DNA from: Caldilinea sp. CFX5
Lineage (GTDB): Bacteria; Chloroflexota; Anaerolineae; Caldilineales; Caldilineaceae
DNA length: 64,000 bases
Direction of reading: 5' to 3'
NCBI GenBank assembly: GCA_021405325.1
Contig: QWII01000037.1
Coordinates: 124,001 to 188,000 of the forward strand
Shown here: positions 17,749 through 27,700 of the stretch, piece after piece
Position numbering within the stretch: position 1 is the stretch's first letter
Layout of the letters: each line of letters starts with the position of its first letter
The notes under the pieces: generated by a model
The model's database searches: none
Seen by the model: the letters and a program-made list of their open reading frames with translations, nothing else
What the model was told of the DNA's origin: nothing
Made by a program: the position numbers and the translations under genes

Positions 17749-18959
17749 ACAATGGGCGACAGTGGCAAGGGCAATGGCGTTGGGCAGAACGGGATCGCTA
17801 CGAACGGTGGGCGCTGATCGCCGCCGGGGTGGGGATTCTGCTCTGTCTGCTGGGCCTCTTTGTCGATCCGGCGCAGTTTTTCCGCTCTTATCTCTTTGCC
17901 TATCTCTTCTGGCTGAGCATGGCGCTGGGCTGTCTGGCCATTGTGATGATGCACTACTTGACCGGCGGCGATTGGGGGTTGGTGCTGCGCCGCCCGATGG
18001 AGGCGGGGGCGTTGACGCTGCCGCTGTTGGCGATCTTGTTTGTACCGCTGCTCTTTGGCCTGAGAACCCTCTACCCCTGGGCGCAACCGGCGGTGGTGGC
18101 GGCGGATGAACTGCTGCAACACAAACAGCCCTATCTCAACATCCCTTTCTTTCTGGTGCGCGCCGTGATCTATTTTATGGCCTGGTGTGGCCTGGCCTTT
18201 TGGCTGCGTCGCGGCTCGATACGGCTCGATCAAACGGGTGATCCCTGGCTGGTGAAACGACTGCAAAAGGTCAGCGCCGGCGGCCTGGCGCTTTTTGGGC
18301 TGACCGTGACCTTTGCCCTCATCGACTGGCTCATGTCGTTAGAGCCGCACTGGTATTCGACCATCTACGGCGCGATGGTGGCGACGGGGGCGGTCTTGCA
18401 AGCCTTTGCCTTTGGCATTATTGTCGTCTGTCTGCTGGCGGAGCGGCCACCGCTGGCCGCAGTGGTGACGCCGCGCGTCTTCAACGATTTGGGCAGTCTG
18501 CTCTTTGCCTTTGTCATGTTATGGGCTTACATGGCCTTTTCCCAGTTCCTGTTGATCTGGGCGGGCAATCTACCGGAGGAGATCCCGTGGTATGTGCGGC
18601 GGCTGGCCGGCGGCTGGCAGTGGGTGGCGCTGGCGATTGTCCTCTTTCACTTTGCGCTGCCTTTTGTCCTGCTGCTGTCGCGCGAGGTCAAGCGCAATGC
18701 ACGCCTGGTGTTGGGCATTGCTGTGCTGGTGGTGGTGACGCGGCTGCTGGATACCTTCTGGCTGGTGGCGCCGGACTTTGGCGAGCGGGGGCCACTGCAC
18801 TGGTTGGACATTGCGACGGTGATTGCCATTGGTGGGCTGTGGTACGCCCTCTTTCGTTGGCTATTGGCCCGCCAACCGCTGCTGCCGGTGCATAACCCAC
18901 GCCTCGAAGAATTAGAGGAAGAAGCGGAAGGGGATCATGCCGTCCAGAGTACCCGCTGA
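17745..18959 (+). CDS. actF: ActF, second NrfD-like membrane subunit of ACIII
   Basis: 404 residues with about ten membrane helices. Landmarks are the opening RYERWALIAAGVGILLCLLG, the FFRSYLFAYLFWLSMALGCLA segment, MSLEPHWYSTIYGAM, and LLFAFVMLWAYMAFSQFLLIW...NLPEEIPWY, which are diagnostic of ActF-type proteins. The start overlaps the actE stop as ATGA, indicating coupling. It pairs with ActC in the membrane arm. Confidence 0.93.
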   Translation: MNNGRQWQGQWRWAERDRYERWALIAAGVGILLCLLGLFVDPAQFFRSYLFAYLFWLSMALGCLAIVMMHYLTGGDWGLVLRRPMEAGALTLPLLAILFVPLLFGLRTLYPWAQPAVVAADELLQHKQPYLNIPFFLVRAVIYFMAWCGLAFWLRRGSIRLDQTGDPWLVKRLQKVSAGGLALFGLTVTFALIDWLMSLEPHWYSTIYGAMVATGAVLQAFAFGIIVVCLLAERPPLAAVVTPRVFNDLGSLLFAFVMLWAYMAFSQFLLIWAGNLPEEIPWYVRRLAGGWQWVALAIVLFHFALPFVLLLSREVKRNARLVLGIAVLVVVTRLLDTFWLVAPDFGERGPLHWLDIATVIAIGGLWYALFRWLLARQPLLPVHNPRLEELEEEAEGDHAVQSTR

Positions 18960-19674
18960 CACCCTGCCGGCCCACGGCGCCGAACCCGGTCACACCGGTC
19001 ACAGATTTTGGCTCTTGCTCCTGGCCGCCGTGGGCCTGCTGCTGGTCGTGGGTGCGGTGATCTATCGACGATTGCACCGGTTGCTAACGCCGGTAACGGT
19101 GGAGGAGAAGGGTATGGTGAAAGAACCCAAGGTGAGGCAGAGTCAGGCGGCCGCGCCCGACAAAGGTGCGGAGCAAACGGTCAGTCAGGCGCCGGCGCGC
19201 GCGCCGGCCACAGCGACCGCGGCCGAGGGTGAGACCCTGGGCTATGAAGCCAAGGATGTGAGTGTGCGCGGGGTGGTCGTGGCAACCACCGCTTTATTTG
19301 TCATGATCGGGGTGGTGCTCCTGGTGGTGGGCGGCTTGCTGGGGTTATTGGGATCGCTGCATCTGCCGCTGCCGCCGGTTACGCTGGTGCAACCCCAGGC
19401 CACCCCCGCGCCGCCGGATCTATGGATCGCGCCGGGCGCAAACGCGCAGGCGTACCGACGCCAAGAGAATGCGCTCCTGGCCGAAGCGAAGTGGTTGGAT
19501 GATCAAAAGCGTGCCGCCCACATTCCGATTACCCAGGCCATGCAGTTGGTGGTAGACCAGGGACTGCCGGCGCGCAATCAAGCGCCGCCGACCTTTGGTC
19601 TACCTCCGGCCTACCAGTTGGGCAGCGCGGGTGGCGCACCATTACCTACGTCTACCCCAACGGCCGCAAGATGA
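18937..19674 (+). CDS. Two-helix membrane protein of ACIII/oxidase cluster, function unknown
   Basis: 245 residues with two membrane helices (about 24-42 and 112-140) separated by an Ala/Pro-rich low-complexity linker. The periplasmic tail contains AQAYRRQENALLAEAKWLDDQK and IPITQAMQLVVDQGLP. That tail resembles a short conserved protein often found between act and cox genes, where an IPI..AM.L...GLP motif recurs; this is from memory of such clusters, not a search. The start overlaps actF by 23 bases and follows GGAAGGGGATC. It may be an accessory or assembly subunit linking ACIII with the oxidase. Confidence 0.7.
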   Translation: MPSRVPADTLPAHGAEPGHTGHRFWLLLLAAVGLLLVVGAVIYRRLHRLLTPVTVEEKGMVKEPKVRQSQAAAPDKGAEQTVSQAPARAPATATAAEGETLGYEAKDVSVRGVVVATTALFVMIGVVLLVVGGLLGLLGSLHLPLPPVTLVQPQATPAPPDLWIAPGANAQAYRRQENALLAEAKWLDDQKRAAHIPITQAMQLVVDQGLPARNQAPPTFGLPPAYQLGSAGGAPLPTSTPTAAR

Positions 19675-19684
19675 GCGTGAACCG

Positions 19685-19827
19685 TAGTCGCGTAGCGACG
19701 GCTGACGGTAGGCCGAGGGTTTGAACCCTCGGCCCGGTGGATGCCAACGACGGTATGGGTGTCCGTCGTCGGGGTCAACGCCAGCCTTGAAAGGCTGGCC
19801 TACCGTCAGCCGCCGCTACGCGGCTAG
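19685..19827. repeat. Composite nested palindrome before sco
   Basis: Outer arms 19685-19714 and 19798-19827 match in 28 of 30 positions as reverse complements. Two smaller hairpins lie inside: GCCGAGGG-TTTG-AACCCTCGGC beginning at 19711 and GCCAGCCTTGAAAGGCTGGC (19780-19799). The structure fills the gap between the act and sco/cox parts of the locus and could separate their expression. Confidence 0.75.
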
Positions 19828-19856
19828 GGCTGTGTTTTAACCGATAATTGAAACTT

Positions 19857-20729
19857 ATGTTTAGACAACAGGATGGGCAGAACTTGATCAAAAGGCCAAC
19901 CGTGAACAGGCTTGTATTCGCCCTGGTCATTAGCCTTTGGTTGGCGTTAGCACCTACGCTGGCTGCGGCGCATAATGGCGACGAAACAGATGACGCCATT
20001 TTAAATGCAGTCGGCTTTGACCAACGGCTAGATGCGCAAGTGCCGCTTGACCTGGTTTTTCGTGATGAGGCGGGGCAGCGCGTTCAGTTGGGCGATTATT
20101 TTGGCGAGAAACCGGTGATCCTGGCGCTCGCCTACTATCACTGCCCCAACCTCTGTCCGCTGGTCTTGCAGGGGCTGGCCGATACGTTGGCAAAAGTAAA
20201 CTTTGACATCGGCAAGCAGTTTACTGTGGTGACCGTCAGCATCGATCCCAGCGAAACGCCGGCGATGGCGACCACAGCCAAGGCGACTTACCTGGCCCGC
20301 TATGGGCGACCGGGCGCAGCCGAGGGCTGGCATTTCCTGACGGGCGACCATGCCGCGGTTGATCAGATAGCGGCGGCAGTGGGTATGCACTTTGCCTACG
20401 ACGCCCGGCAACAGCAATATGCCCATGCCGCCGGTGTGATGGTCCTGACGCCGGCCGGCAAGATCGCCCGTTACTTCTACGGTTTCACCTTTGTCCCCCA
20501 GGATCTGCGCTGGGGGTTGATCGAGGCGGCCAATGGACGCATCGGTTCGCCGGTCGATCAACTGTTGCTGCGCTGTTACCATTATGACCCGACCACCGGC
20601 CAATATAATCTGATCATCCAGCGGGTGATGCAGGTGGCGGGGGTGAGTACGGTCTTGCTGTTGGGTGGTTTGCTGGTGGTGTTGCGTCGCCAAGAGAAGA
20701 AGAGTTATGCCATTTCCACTATTTCCTGA
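19857..20729 (+). CDS. SCO1/SenC copper chaperone
   Basis: About 290 residues. An N-terminal signal segment (VNRLVFALVISLWLALAPTL) is followed by a thioredoxin-fold SCO domain with the copper-binding motif YYHCPNLCPLVLQGL and the distal His region HAAGVMVLTPAGKIARYFYG. A C-terminal membrane helix VSTVLLLGGLLVVLRR anchors it. SCO proteins insert copper into the CuA site of oxidase subunit II, whose gene overlaps its 3' end. The start is uncertain: ATG 19857 lacks a ribosome site, and GTG 19902 (after AAAAGG) would give a compact signal peptide. Confidence 0.9.
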   Translation: MFRQQDGQNLIKRPTVNRLVFALVISLWLALAPTLAAAHNGDETDDAILNAVGFDQRLDAQVPLDLVFRDEAGQRVQLGDYFGEKPVILALAYYHCPNLCPLVLQGLADTLAKVNFDIGKQFTVVTVSIDPSETPAMATTAKATYLARYGRPGAAEGWHFLTGDHAAVDQIAAAVGMHFAYDARQQQYAHAAGVMVLTPAGKIARYFYGFTFVPQDLRWGLIEAANGRIGSPVDQLLLRCYHYDPTTGQYNLIIQRVMQVAGVSTVLLLGGLLVVLRRQEKKSYAISTIS

Positions 20730-21696
20730 GCAGGCGTCGAGCATGGCGCCGCGGGTCGATACGCTCTACTTTACCCTGATCGGCCTGGCCTCCTTCTTTG
20801 CGCTGCTCGTCATTATCTTTATTGTCTACTTTGTGATCAAATACCGGCGCGGCTCAACAGCGGACCGCCGCAACCCGCTCAACATGAGTATCCGCCTGGA
20901 AGTGACCTGGACGGTGATTCCGCTGTTGCTCTCGCTGGGGATCTTTAGCTGGGGCGCCAACCTCTATTTCCAGTTGCAAAAGCCGCCGGATAATGCGCTG
21001 GAAATTTACGCCGTCGGCAAACAGTGGATGTGGAAATTTCAACATCCCGAAGGCCAGCGCGAGATTGACCAGTTGCACGTACCGACGGGGCGACCAATCA
21101 AGGTGATACTGGCGTCGCAGGATGTGATCCACAGCTTCTTTGTGCCGGCCTTTCGCATCAAGCAGGACGCCATCCCCGGTCGCCTGACCACGATCTGGTT
21201 TGAGGCGACCAAACCGGGGGTCTATCACCTCTTCTGCTCTGAATATTGCGGCACCGACCACTCCCACATGGGCGGCAGCGTGATTGTCCTCGATCCGGCG
21301 GAGTATCAGCAGTGGCTGGCCGGGACATTAAACGACGTGACCAGCGTCGGGCCAGCGCCGCCACCGGCGCCGGGGTCGCCCCAATCGCTGGCGGCCCGTG
21401 GCGAAGATCGCTTCCGGGCATTGGGCTGCAGCGGCTGTCACCTGGCCGACGGTAGTGGCGCCGGGCCGTCATTGGTGGGTGTCTACGGCCATCCTGTGCC
21501 GATCACCGATGACGGCTTTGTGACGGCTGATGATCAATACATCCGTGATTCGATTCTCCTGCCGCAGAAGCAGGTGGTGGCCGGTTACCCGGCGATCATG
21601 CCCTCCTTCCAGGGGCAAATTAGTGAGGATGAGCTGATGGAGCTGATTGCTTATATTAAAGCGCTGGCTGGTGAACGTAAGCCAGCGGGACAGTGA
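20707..21696 (+). CDS. coxB: Cytochrome c oxidase subunit II with fused cytochrome c (caa3 type)
   Basis: 329 residues. Two N-terminal membrane helices (FTLIGLASFFALLVIIFIVY and VTWTVIPLLLSLGIFSWGA) precede the cupredoxin domain. CuA ligands are visible: His in QDVIHSFFVP and the CSEYCGTDHSHM cluster. A C-terminal cytochrome c domain has CSGCH and the Met ligand in AIMPSFQGQ, as in caa3 oxidases. This fusion suits direct transfer from ACIII hemes. ATG 20707 follows AAGAGAAGAAGAG and overlaps the sco end by 23 bases. Confidence 0.95.
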   Translation: MPFPLFPEQASSMAPRVDTLYFTLIGLASFFALLVIIFIVYFVIKYRRGSTADRRNPLNMSIRLEVTWTVIPLLLSLGIFSWGANLYFQLQKPPDNALEIYAVGKQWMWKFQHPEGQREIDQLHVPTGRPIKVILASQDVIHSFFVPAFRIKQDAIPGRLTTIWFEATKPGVYHLFCSEYCGTDHSHMGGSVIVLDPAEYQQWLAGTLNDVTSVGPAPPPAPGSPQSLAARGEDRFRALGCSGCHLADGSGAGPSLVGVYGHPVPITDDGFVTADDQYIRDSILLPQKQVVAGYPAIMPSFQGQISEDELMELIAYIKALAGERKPAGQ

Positions 21697-21706
21697 ATCA
21701 GTAGGA

Positions 21707-21797
21707 CAGTAAATCAGTGGGTCAGTAAGTCAGTGAAACAGTATAACAGTGAGATACTTCGGTTGACCCACTGTCTTACTGACCCACTGATTTACTG
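21707..21797. repeat. Inverted repeat of short CAGT-type units between coxB and coxA
   Basis: Arms 21707-21729 and 21775-21797 are reverse complements over 23 bases (core AATCAGTGGGTCAGTAAG). They are built of repeated CAGTAA/GTCAGT units. Similar CACTGAGTTACTGAT and ACTGATTTACTG words recur at 29355-29400. A stem here could lower coxA expression relative to coxB. Confidence 0.7.
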
Positions 21798-21825
21798 CCT
21801 TACTGAAGATAGAAGAGGGACAACG

Positions 21826-23550
21826 ATGAGTGCGATCACCATGCCCCGCCCACGGGCGGAAACGCAATCCAATGAAGATTATATCAATATCAGTTATACC
21901 TTGCGCTCCTGGCTCTTGACGACCGATCACAAGCGCATTGCTGTGCTCTATCTGGTCTCGATTACCCTGTTTTTTGTCATCGGCGGCATTGCGGCCACCC
22001 TGATCCGGCTGGAATTGCTGACACCGGCGGGGGATTTGGTGAAGGCCGAGACGTACAACAAACTTTTCTCGCTGCACGGCATTATCATGGTCTGGTTTTT
22101 CCTGGTGCCGTCGATTCCGGCTACGCTGGGCAATTTCCTGGTGCCGCTCATGCTTGGGGCGCGCGATGTAGCCTTTCCGCGCTTGAACTTGTGGAGTTGG
22201 TACATCTATATCGTGGGCGGCCTCCTGACCGTGGTGACGGTGATCGGCGGCGGGGTGGATACGGGCTGGACTTTTTACACCCCCTACAGCTCCATGTTCA
22301 CCAACACGGCGGTGGTGCAGGCGGCGGCGGGCGTCTTTATTGTGGGCTTCTCGTCGATTCTCACCGGGCTGAACTTTATCATCACCATCCACAAAATGCG
22401 GGCGCCGGGCATGACCTGGTTGCGGATGCCGCTCTTTCTCTGGTCAATCTATGCCACCAGTCTGATCCTGGTGCTGGGCACACCGGTGCTGGCGATTACG
22501 CTGACCCTGTTGGCGTTGGAACGGCTGGTCGGCCTGGGCATCTTTGACCCGGCGCTGGGGGGCGATCCGGTACTCTTCCAACATCTCTTCTGGTTCTACT
22601 CCCATCCGGCGGTCTATATCATGATTCTGCCGGGGATGGGCGTGGTGAGTGAACTGATCCCCTGCTTTGCACGCAAGAGTATCTTTGGCTACAAATTTGT
22701 GGCCTATTCCAGCCTGGCGATTGCGATCTTTGGCTTTCTGGTCTGGGGTCATCACATGTTCACCGCCGGTCAATCGATCTATGCCAGCGTGGTCTTTTCG
22801 CTCTTTAGCTATCTGGTGGCGATTCCGTCAGCGATCAAGGTCTTTAACTGGACAGCCACGCTCCACAAAGGGGTCATTTCGCTACGCACCCCCATGCTCT
22901 ATGCCTTTGGCTTTGTCGGTCTCTTTACCATGGGCGGCTTGACCGGTCTCTTCCTGGCCGCGCTGCCGGTCGATGTGCAGGTGCAGGACACCTACTTTAT
23001 CATTGCCCACTTTCACTACATCATGGTCGGCGGCATGGTCACGGCCTTTCTCGGCGGCATCCACTTTTGGTGGCCCAAGATGACGGGGCGCATGTACCCG
23101 GAGGGCTGGGGCAAATTTGCCGCGCTCGTCCTCTTTATCGGCTTCAACCTCACCTTCTTTCCCCAATTTATCCTGGGCTATGAAGGGATGCCGCGGCGCT
23201 ATTACAGCTATTCGCCGGAGTATCAGGTCTTGAATGTCATGTCCACGGCGGGCGCGTCGATTCTGGCGGTAGGTTATGCCCTGCCCTTTTTCTATCTCCT
23301 TTGGTCGCTCCGCTACGGCGAGAAGGCGGGGCCAAACCCGTGGGGCGCCACCGGGCTGGAGTGGCAAACCTCCTCGCCGCCGCCCAAGGATAACTTCACG
23401 GCCATTCCCGTTGTGACCGAAGCCCCTTATGCCTACCACTTGCAACCGCCGGCTGAACATACCTTTGACAAGGTTCACCATGAACAGTATCCGGCGATTG
23501 AAGAAGCGGAAGGCTACCCGGAGGTAGAAAGAGAAGAACACCGATCATGA
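21826..23550 (+). CDS. coxA: Cytochrome c oxidase subunit I (heme-copper oxidase, A2 subtype)
   Basis: 574 residues, 12-13 helices. Metal ligands are present: the low-spin heme His in [12 protein letters not shown], the CuB/Tyr motif [23 protein letters not shown], and the heme ligands in [12 protein letters not shown]. The motif reads YSHPAVY in place of HPEVY, so the usual D-channel Glu is absent and the Tyr-Ser pair of A2 oxidases replaces it, as in caa3 enzymes. ATG 21826 follows AGAGGGACAACG; a longer in-frame ATG at 21733 lies in the repeat. Confidence 0.96.
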   Translation: MSAITMPRPRAETQSNEDYINISYTLRSWLLTTDHKRIAVLYLVSITLFFVIGGIAATLIRLELLTPAGDLVKAETYNKLFSLHGIIMVWFFLVPSIPATLGNFLVPLMLGARDVAFPRLNLWSWYIYIVGGLLTVVTVIGGGVDTGWTFYTPYSSMFTNTAVVQAAAGVFIVGFSSILTGLNFIITIHKMRAPGMTWLRMPLFLWSIYATSLILVLGTPVLAITLTLLALERLVGLGIFDPALGGDPVLFQHLFWFYSHPAVYIMILPGMGVVSELIPCFARKSIFGYKFVAYSSLAIAIFGFLVWGHHMFTAGQSIYASVVFSLFSYLVAIPSAIKVFNWTATLHKGVISLRTPMLYAFGFVGLFTMGGLTGLFLAALPVDVQVQDTYFIIAHFHYIMVGGMVTAFLGGIHFWWPKMTGRMYPEGWGKFAALVLFIGFNLTFFPQFILGYEGMPRRYYSYSPEYQVLNVMSTAGASILAVGYALPFFYLLWSLRYGEKAGPNPWGATGLEWQTSSPPPKDNFTAIPVVTEAPYAYHLQPPAEHTFDKVHHEQYPAIEEAEGYPEVEREEHRS

Positions 23551-24191
23551 CACACCAAGCCACTGTCGGTCATCAATTTGAAACGCTGGAGCAACAGCGG
23601 GAAGCCTCGACCCTGGGCATGTGGACCTTTCTCGCCACCGAGGTGCTCTTTTTTGGCGGCATGTTTATGGGCTACCTCGCCTACCGCTACCTCTATGGGC
23701 CGGCCTTTGTTGAAGCCAGCCGCCATCTCTATGCGTCGATTGGGACGATCAACACCGCTGTCCTGCTCACCAGCAGTCTGACCATGGTGCTGGCGGTGCA
23801 GAACATGGCCGAAGGGCGACGGCGCGCCGTGGTTTGGCTGCTGGTGGCGACGGCGCTCCTGGGCAGCGTTTTTATGGGGATTAAGTTCTTTGAGTACTAC
23901 CTGGATTACCAGGAGAAGCTGGTGCCGCGATTGAACTACCCGCCGGCGGATCTCACCCATCCTGACCAGGCCGAACTCTTCTTTTTGCTCTACTTTATCA
24001 TGACCGGCGTCCATGCGCTGCATCTGACAATTGGCATTACGATTGTGGCAGTGGTCGCCTTCCGGGTCTGGCGTGGTCACTTTTCTGCCGAGAGCCACAA
24101 CGGGATTGAAAACACCGGCCTCTACTGGCACTTTGTCGATGTAGTGTGGGTCTTTTTGTATCCGTTGTTGTATTTGGTGGGACATTTGTGA
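23547..24191 (+). CDS. coxC: Cytochrome c oxidase subunit III
   Basis: 214 residues, five membrane helices: the short form of COX3, as is common when the first two helices are missing. Segments seen are [58 protein letters not shown] and the end [20 protein letters not shown]. The ATG overlaps the coxA stop by four bases, so translation is coupled. Confidence 0.95.
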   Translation: MTHQATVGHQFETLEQQREASTLGMWTFLATEVLFFGGMFMGYLAYRYLYGPAFVEASRHLYASIGTINTAVLLTSSLTMVLAVQNMAEGRRRAVVWLLVATALLGSVFMGIKFFEYYLDYQEKLVPRLNYPPADLTHPDQAELFFLLYFIMTGVHALHLTIGITIVAVVAFRVWRGHFSAESHNGIENTGLYWHFVDVVWVFLYPLLYLVGHL

Positions 24192-24305
24192 GGGGTGGCG
24201 TGCTACGTGCTACGTGATTCGTGCTACGTGATGTGTGGCGAACACGCATCACGCAACACGCATCACGTAAGCTGAGAAGCCTTCAACGATTGGAATTGGC
24301 GAATC

Positions 24306-24587
24306 ATGAAAGAATCGATGATTGCACACAGAAGCTACTATCTGGTTTATGGCGCGCTGCTGGCGCTGCTGATTGCCAGCTATGGCGCAGCCTACCTGGA
24401 TCTGGGGGTGTTGCATACGCCGGTCGCCTTGGGGATTGCGGCGGCAAAGGCGCTGCTGATTGTCCTCTTTTTTATGCATGTGCGGGGCAGCAGACCGCTG
24501 ACCTGGCTCTTTGCCGCCGCCGGTTTTGTCTGGCTGGCAGTTATGTTGCTGCTGGTCATGAGTGACTATCTGTCACGCAAAATGTAA
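24306..24587 (+). CDS. coxD: Cytochrome c oxidase subunit IV (CoxD/CyoD-like)
   Basis: 93 residues with three membrane helices: YYLVYGALLALLIASYGAAY, ALGIAAAKALLIVLFFMHVR (the FFMH motif is typical) and the last helix WLFAAAGFVWLAVMLLLVMS. The upstream gap (24192-24305) has direct repeats of GTGCTACGTG and an imperfect hairpin of TACGTGATGTGT with ACACGCATCACGTA. It is the last gene of the respiratory locus. Confidence 0.88.
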   Translation: MKESMIAHRSYYLVYGALLALLIASYGAAYLDLGVLHTPVALGIAAAKALLIVLFFMHVRGSRPLTWLFAAAGFVWLAVMLLLVMSDYLSRKM

Positions 24588-24662
24588 AGCCGCCATCCCC
24601 TATCTCGCCGAGCGCACCGCAGGTTGGCTCGCCGGGCTCCAAACAAGGGTTACGAAAAAGTT

Positions 24663-24741
24663 CTAGGTTCGGTTGCCATTGGCGGCGCACACACCTGTCA
24701 GGTGTTTCAGGGGCGACCACGCCAATGGCAACCGAACCTAG
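24663..24741. terminator. Perfect 21-bp inverted repeat between convergent coxD and kinase gene
   Basis: Arms 24663-24683 and 24721-24741 match perfectly (core GGTTCGGTTGCCATTGGC). The loop contains the smaller palindrome ACACCTGTCAGGTGT, a word also found at 28875-28910. The right arm reaches the stop codon of the kinase gene on the minus strand, so the stem probably ends transcription from both sides. Confidence 0.6.
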
Positions 24742-27700
24742 CTGATGGCGGTATCCGCTTTCTTTGCTGCCTGCGCGCCCTTCGGCCAGGTAAAATGGAA
24801 GGTAGCCCCCGCACCAACGCTAGAATCAACCGTGATCGTGCCGCCCACCAGTTCAATGGCCTTTTTGACAATGGCAAGGCCCATGCCGCTGCCTTCCACT
24901 TGGTCACGTGGCTTTAAGGTTTGGAAAATGTCAAAAATTCTGTCATGGAATTGCGGGTCGATGCCGGGGCCGTCATCGCTGACCGTAAAGTGCAGCCACG
25001 CCCCTTCTTCGTAGGCTGCCACCTGTACATGCCCATCGGGGCGATGATGATGCTTGATCGCATTGCTGATCAGGTTGCGCAGCACCAGCTCCAAGGGAAT
25101 CCGTTGCGCCCAAAAGACCGGCAACGGTTCCACGATCGTCACCTGGAAGGCCGGCGGCAGGTTCAACAACGCCAGGCTCTCTTGCACCACTTGCTTGACC
25201 GACAGGCGTTCGAGCTGGTAGTGAAAACGACCAATGCGTGAGTAGTCCAACAGATCGTCGAGCAACTTTTCCATGCGGCGCACCCGACCGCGCATCTTCG
25301 CCAGATGTTCTTTGGAGGAGGCGGGCAAGAGGTGCCCCGCATCTTCTTCGATCCACTTGGATAAGTTGTCAATAGCGCGCAGCGGGGAACGCAGGTCATG
25401 TGAGGCGACATAAGCGAATTTTTCTAACTCCTTGTTGCTCCGTTCTAATTCGACATTCTTCTCCTCCAGTTCACGGGTGCGCTCGGCGACGCGCTGCTCC
25501 AAATGAAGATTCACCTGGTGCACGGCTTCCTCTTGCCGTTTGCGGTCCGTAATATCACGCGCGCTGCTGATCAGACCGATAATCGCACCTTCACTATTGC
25601 GCAGGGGCATCTTGAGTGTATGCCAGTAGCGGGTGATCCCCTGATGATGGGTGGTATGCTCGACGGTCACACTCTGCCCTTGCTCCAAGACCGGGCGGTC
25701 ATCGGCGCGGATCGCGGCGACCTCGGCGGGTGCGAAGAGATCTTCGTAGCGTTGGCCGATCAGCGCCGCCTGACTGCTCTGCACCTGCTCGGCGCCGGTG
25801 TGGTTGACCAGCAGATAGCGCCCGCTCAGATCGCGCACAAAGATGGCGTCGTTGCTGCTTTCCAGCACACCTTTGAGGATGGCATTGCTTTGTTGAAGGG
25901 CGAGTTCGGCTTGCTTGCGTCGGCTAATATCCTGATCAATGCCACGGGCCGTCAGCGGGCGCCCGTCGCAATCCAACTCGACCAGCCCACTGCTGTTGAT
26001 CCAACGTTCCCGCCCATCGGGAAGCTGGACGCGAAACTCAATCGCGAAAGCGCCGCCCCCCCGCACCGCCGCGGCCATTTCGGCATTGGCCTGGGCGCGG
26101 TCGTCCGGGTGAATCCATTGGGCAAATGCGGCCAGCGCGGGGGCGCCGGCGGCGGCGGAGAGGCCATAGAGGGCGAACATCTCCGGCGACCAGTGCGCCA
26201 CATTTTGTTGCAGGTCATAGCTCCAGCCGCCGGCATTGGCAGCGGCCAGCGCCAACCGCAGCCGTTCCTCGTTTTGGCGCAATTCCGCCGCCAGCCGCAA
26301 CTTTTCCACCGCCAACCAGACTCGTTCGGCGACAGTTTCCAGCAGATGGACCTCGCGCGGTTGCCAGTGGCGGGCTGCCGGCACAGTGACCGAGAGGGTG
26401 GCGACCAACTGTCCCGCCCGCAATAAGGGTACGTCGATGAAGGCGCGTTCTTGTGCAGGCGCATAAAGGGTGGCATAGACGGCCTGGGTGCGGGGGTCAG
26501 TTTGGGCATCGTGACAGACCAGGGTCTGCCCGCCTTCTAAGGCGGGCCGCAGTGGGGATTGATAGGTGGATAGACCATAGGTGGTAGCGACGGGAGGCAA
26601 GGTCGGACTGTACTGGTGCGGAATCCACCCACGATCCTGGGTGAGGTCTTGCTGGGTGAAATAGGCGCGCCCTACCGCCAAATATTCGCCTACTTGATCA
26701 GTTACGGCCGTCAACAACTCATTGGCATTGTCGGTCGAGCGGATCGTTTCGGCCAGATTGACCAGGAAATAGGTGTCGGCTTCCGCCTGTTTGTGCTCGG
26801 TGATGTCACTGCCAATGCCCAGGTGCTGGATGACCTGGCCCTGTTCATCGCGGGCAAAGACCACCGTGCGGTCTTGCCACCAGCGGTACTCACCGGCAGC
26901 GTTGCGCTGCCGAAAGACCGTTTCCACCACTTCGCCATCGGCGGCGGTATAGAGCCGCTGGAACTCTTGTAGCGTGCGTTCGCGGTCATCAGGGTGCAGC
27001 AAGTCATCGATCTCCACCTGGGCGATTGGTTGCGCATTACCGCCGAGGTTGAAGATCGGTTGCGGGGGTTGGTTGTTAAAGATGAAGCTTTGGCTGGGCA
27101 GGTCATAAACATAAAGAGCCGCCGGGAGAACCTGCGCGATGCGCAGCAGAAAATTGCGACTACGTTTCACCTCTTCTTCGGCCGCTTTGCGATCCGTGAT
27201 GTCGAGGGAGATACCGATAATGGCGTAAGGCTCACCCGCTTCATCCAGGAGGGGGGCTTTGATCGAGGAAAAATAGTGCATTTTCCCGTTACGCAGCGCC
27301 GCTTCTTCGAGGGTAATAGGCGCCTTGGCGGCTAAGACCTGGCGCTCATTAGCCACCAGGGCATCCGCCACCTCACGCGGCCAACGGTCGTAAACCGACT
27401 GGCCACGAAGCTCGGCGTTGGTGATGTTATTGTTGTGCTCATAGACCCGGTTGACCAATAGATAGCGATGGTCGGTGCTCAGTATGTAAATGGAGGCCGG
27501 GATATGGTAGAGAATGGTGTTGAGTTGGGCTTCGCTGTGGCGCAAGCGTTCCTCAAGTTCCTTGCGATCTTCAATGTCGATGGCGTTGTGGATCCACTGC
27601 ACCACTTGGCCAGCGGCGTTGCGCTCCGGCTCGGCCCGTTCTAAGTGCCAACGGTAGACGCCATCATGGCGCCGCAGCCGATATTCCGATAGATAGGGTT

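Noticed and set aside
21697..21825. CRISPR-like or tRNA-like repeat between coxB and coxA
   Set aside because: The units are 6-12 base CAGT words in an inverted arrangement, with no constant repeat and spacer lengths and no cloverleaf.
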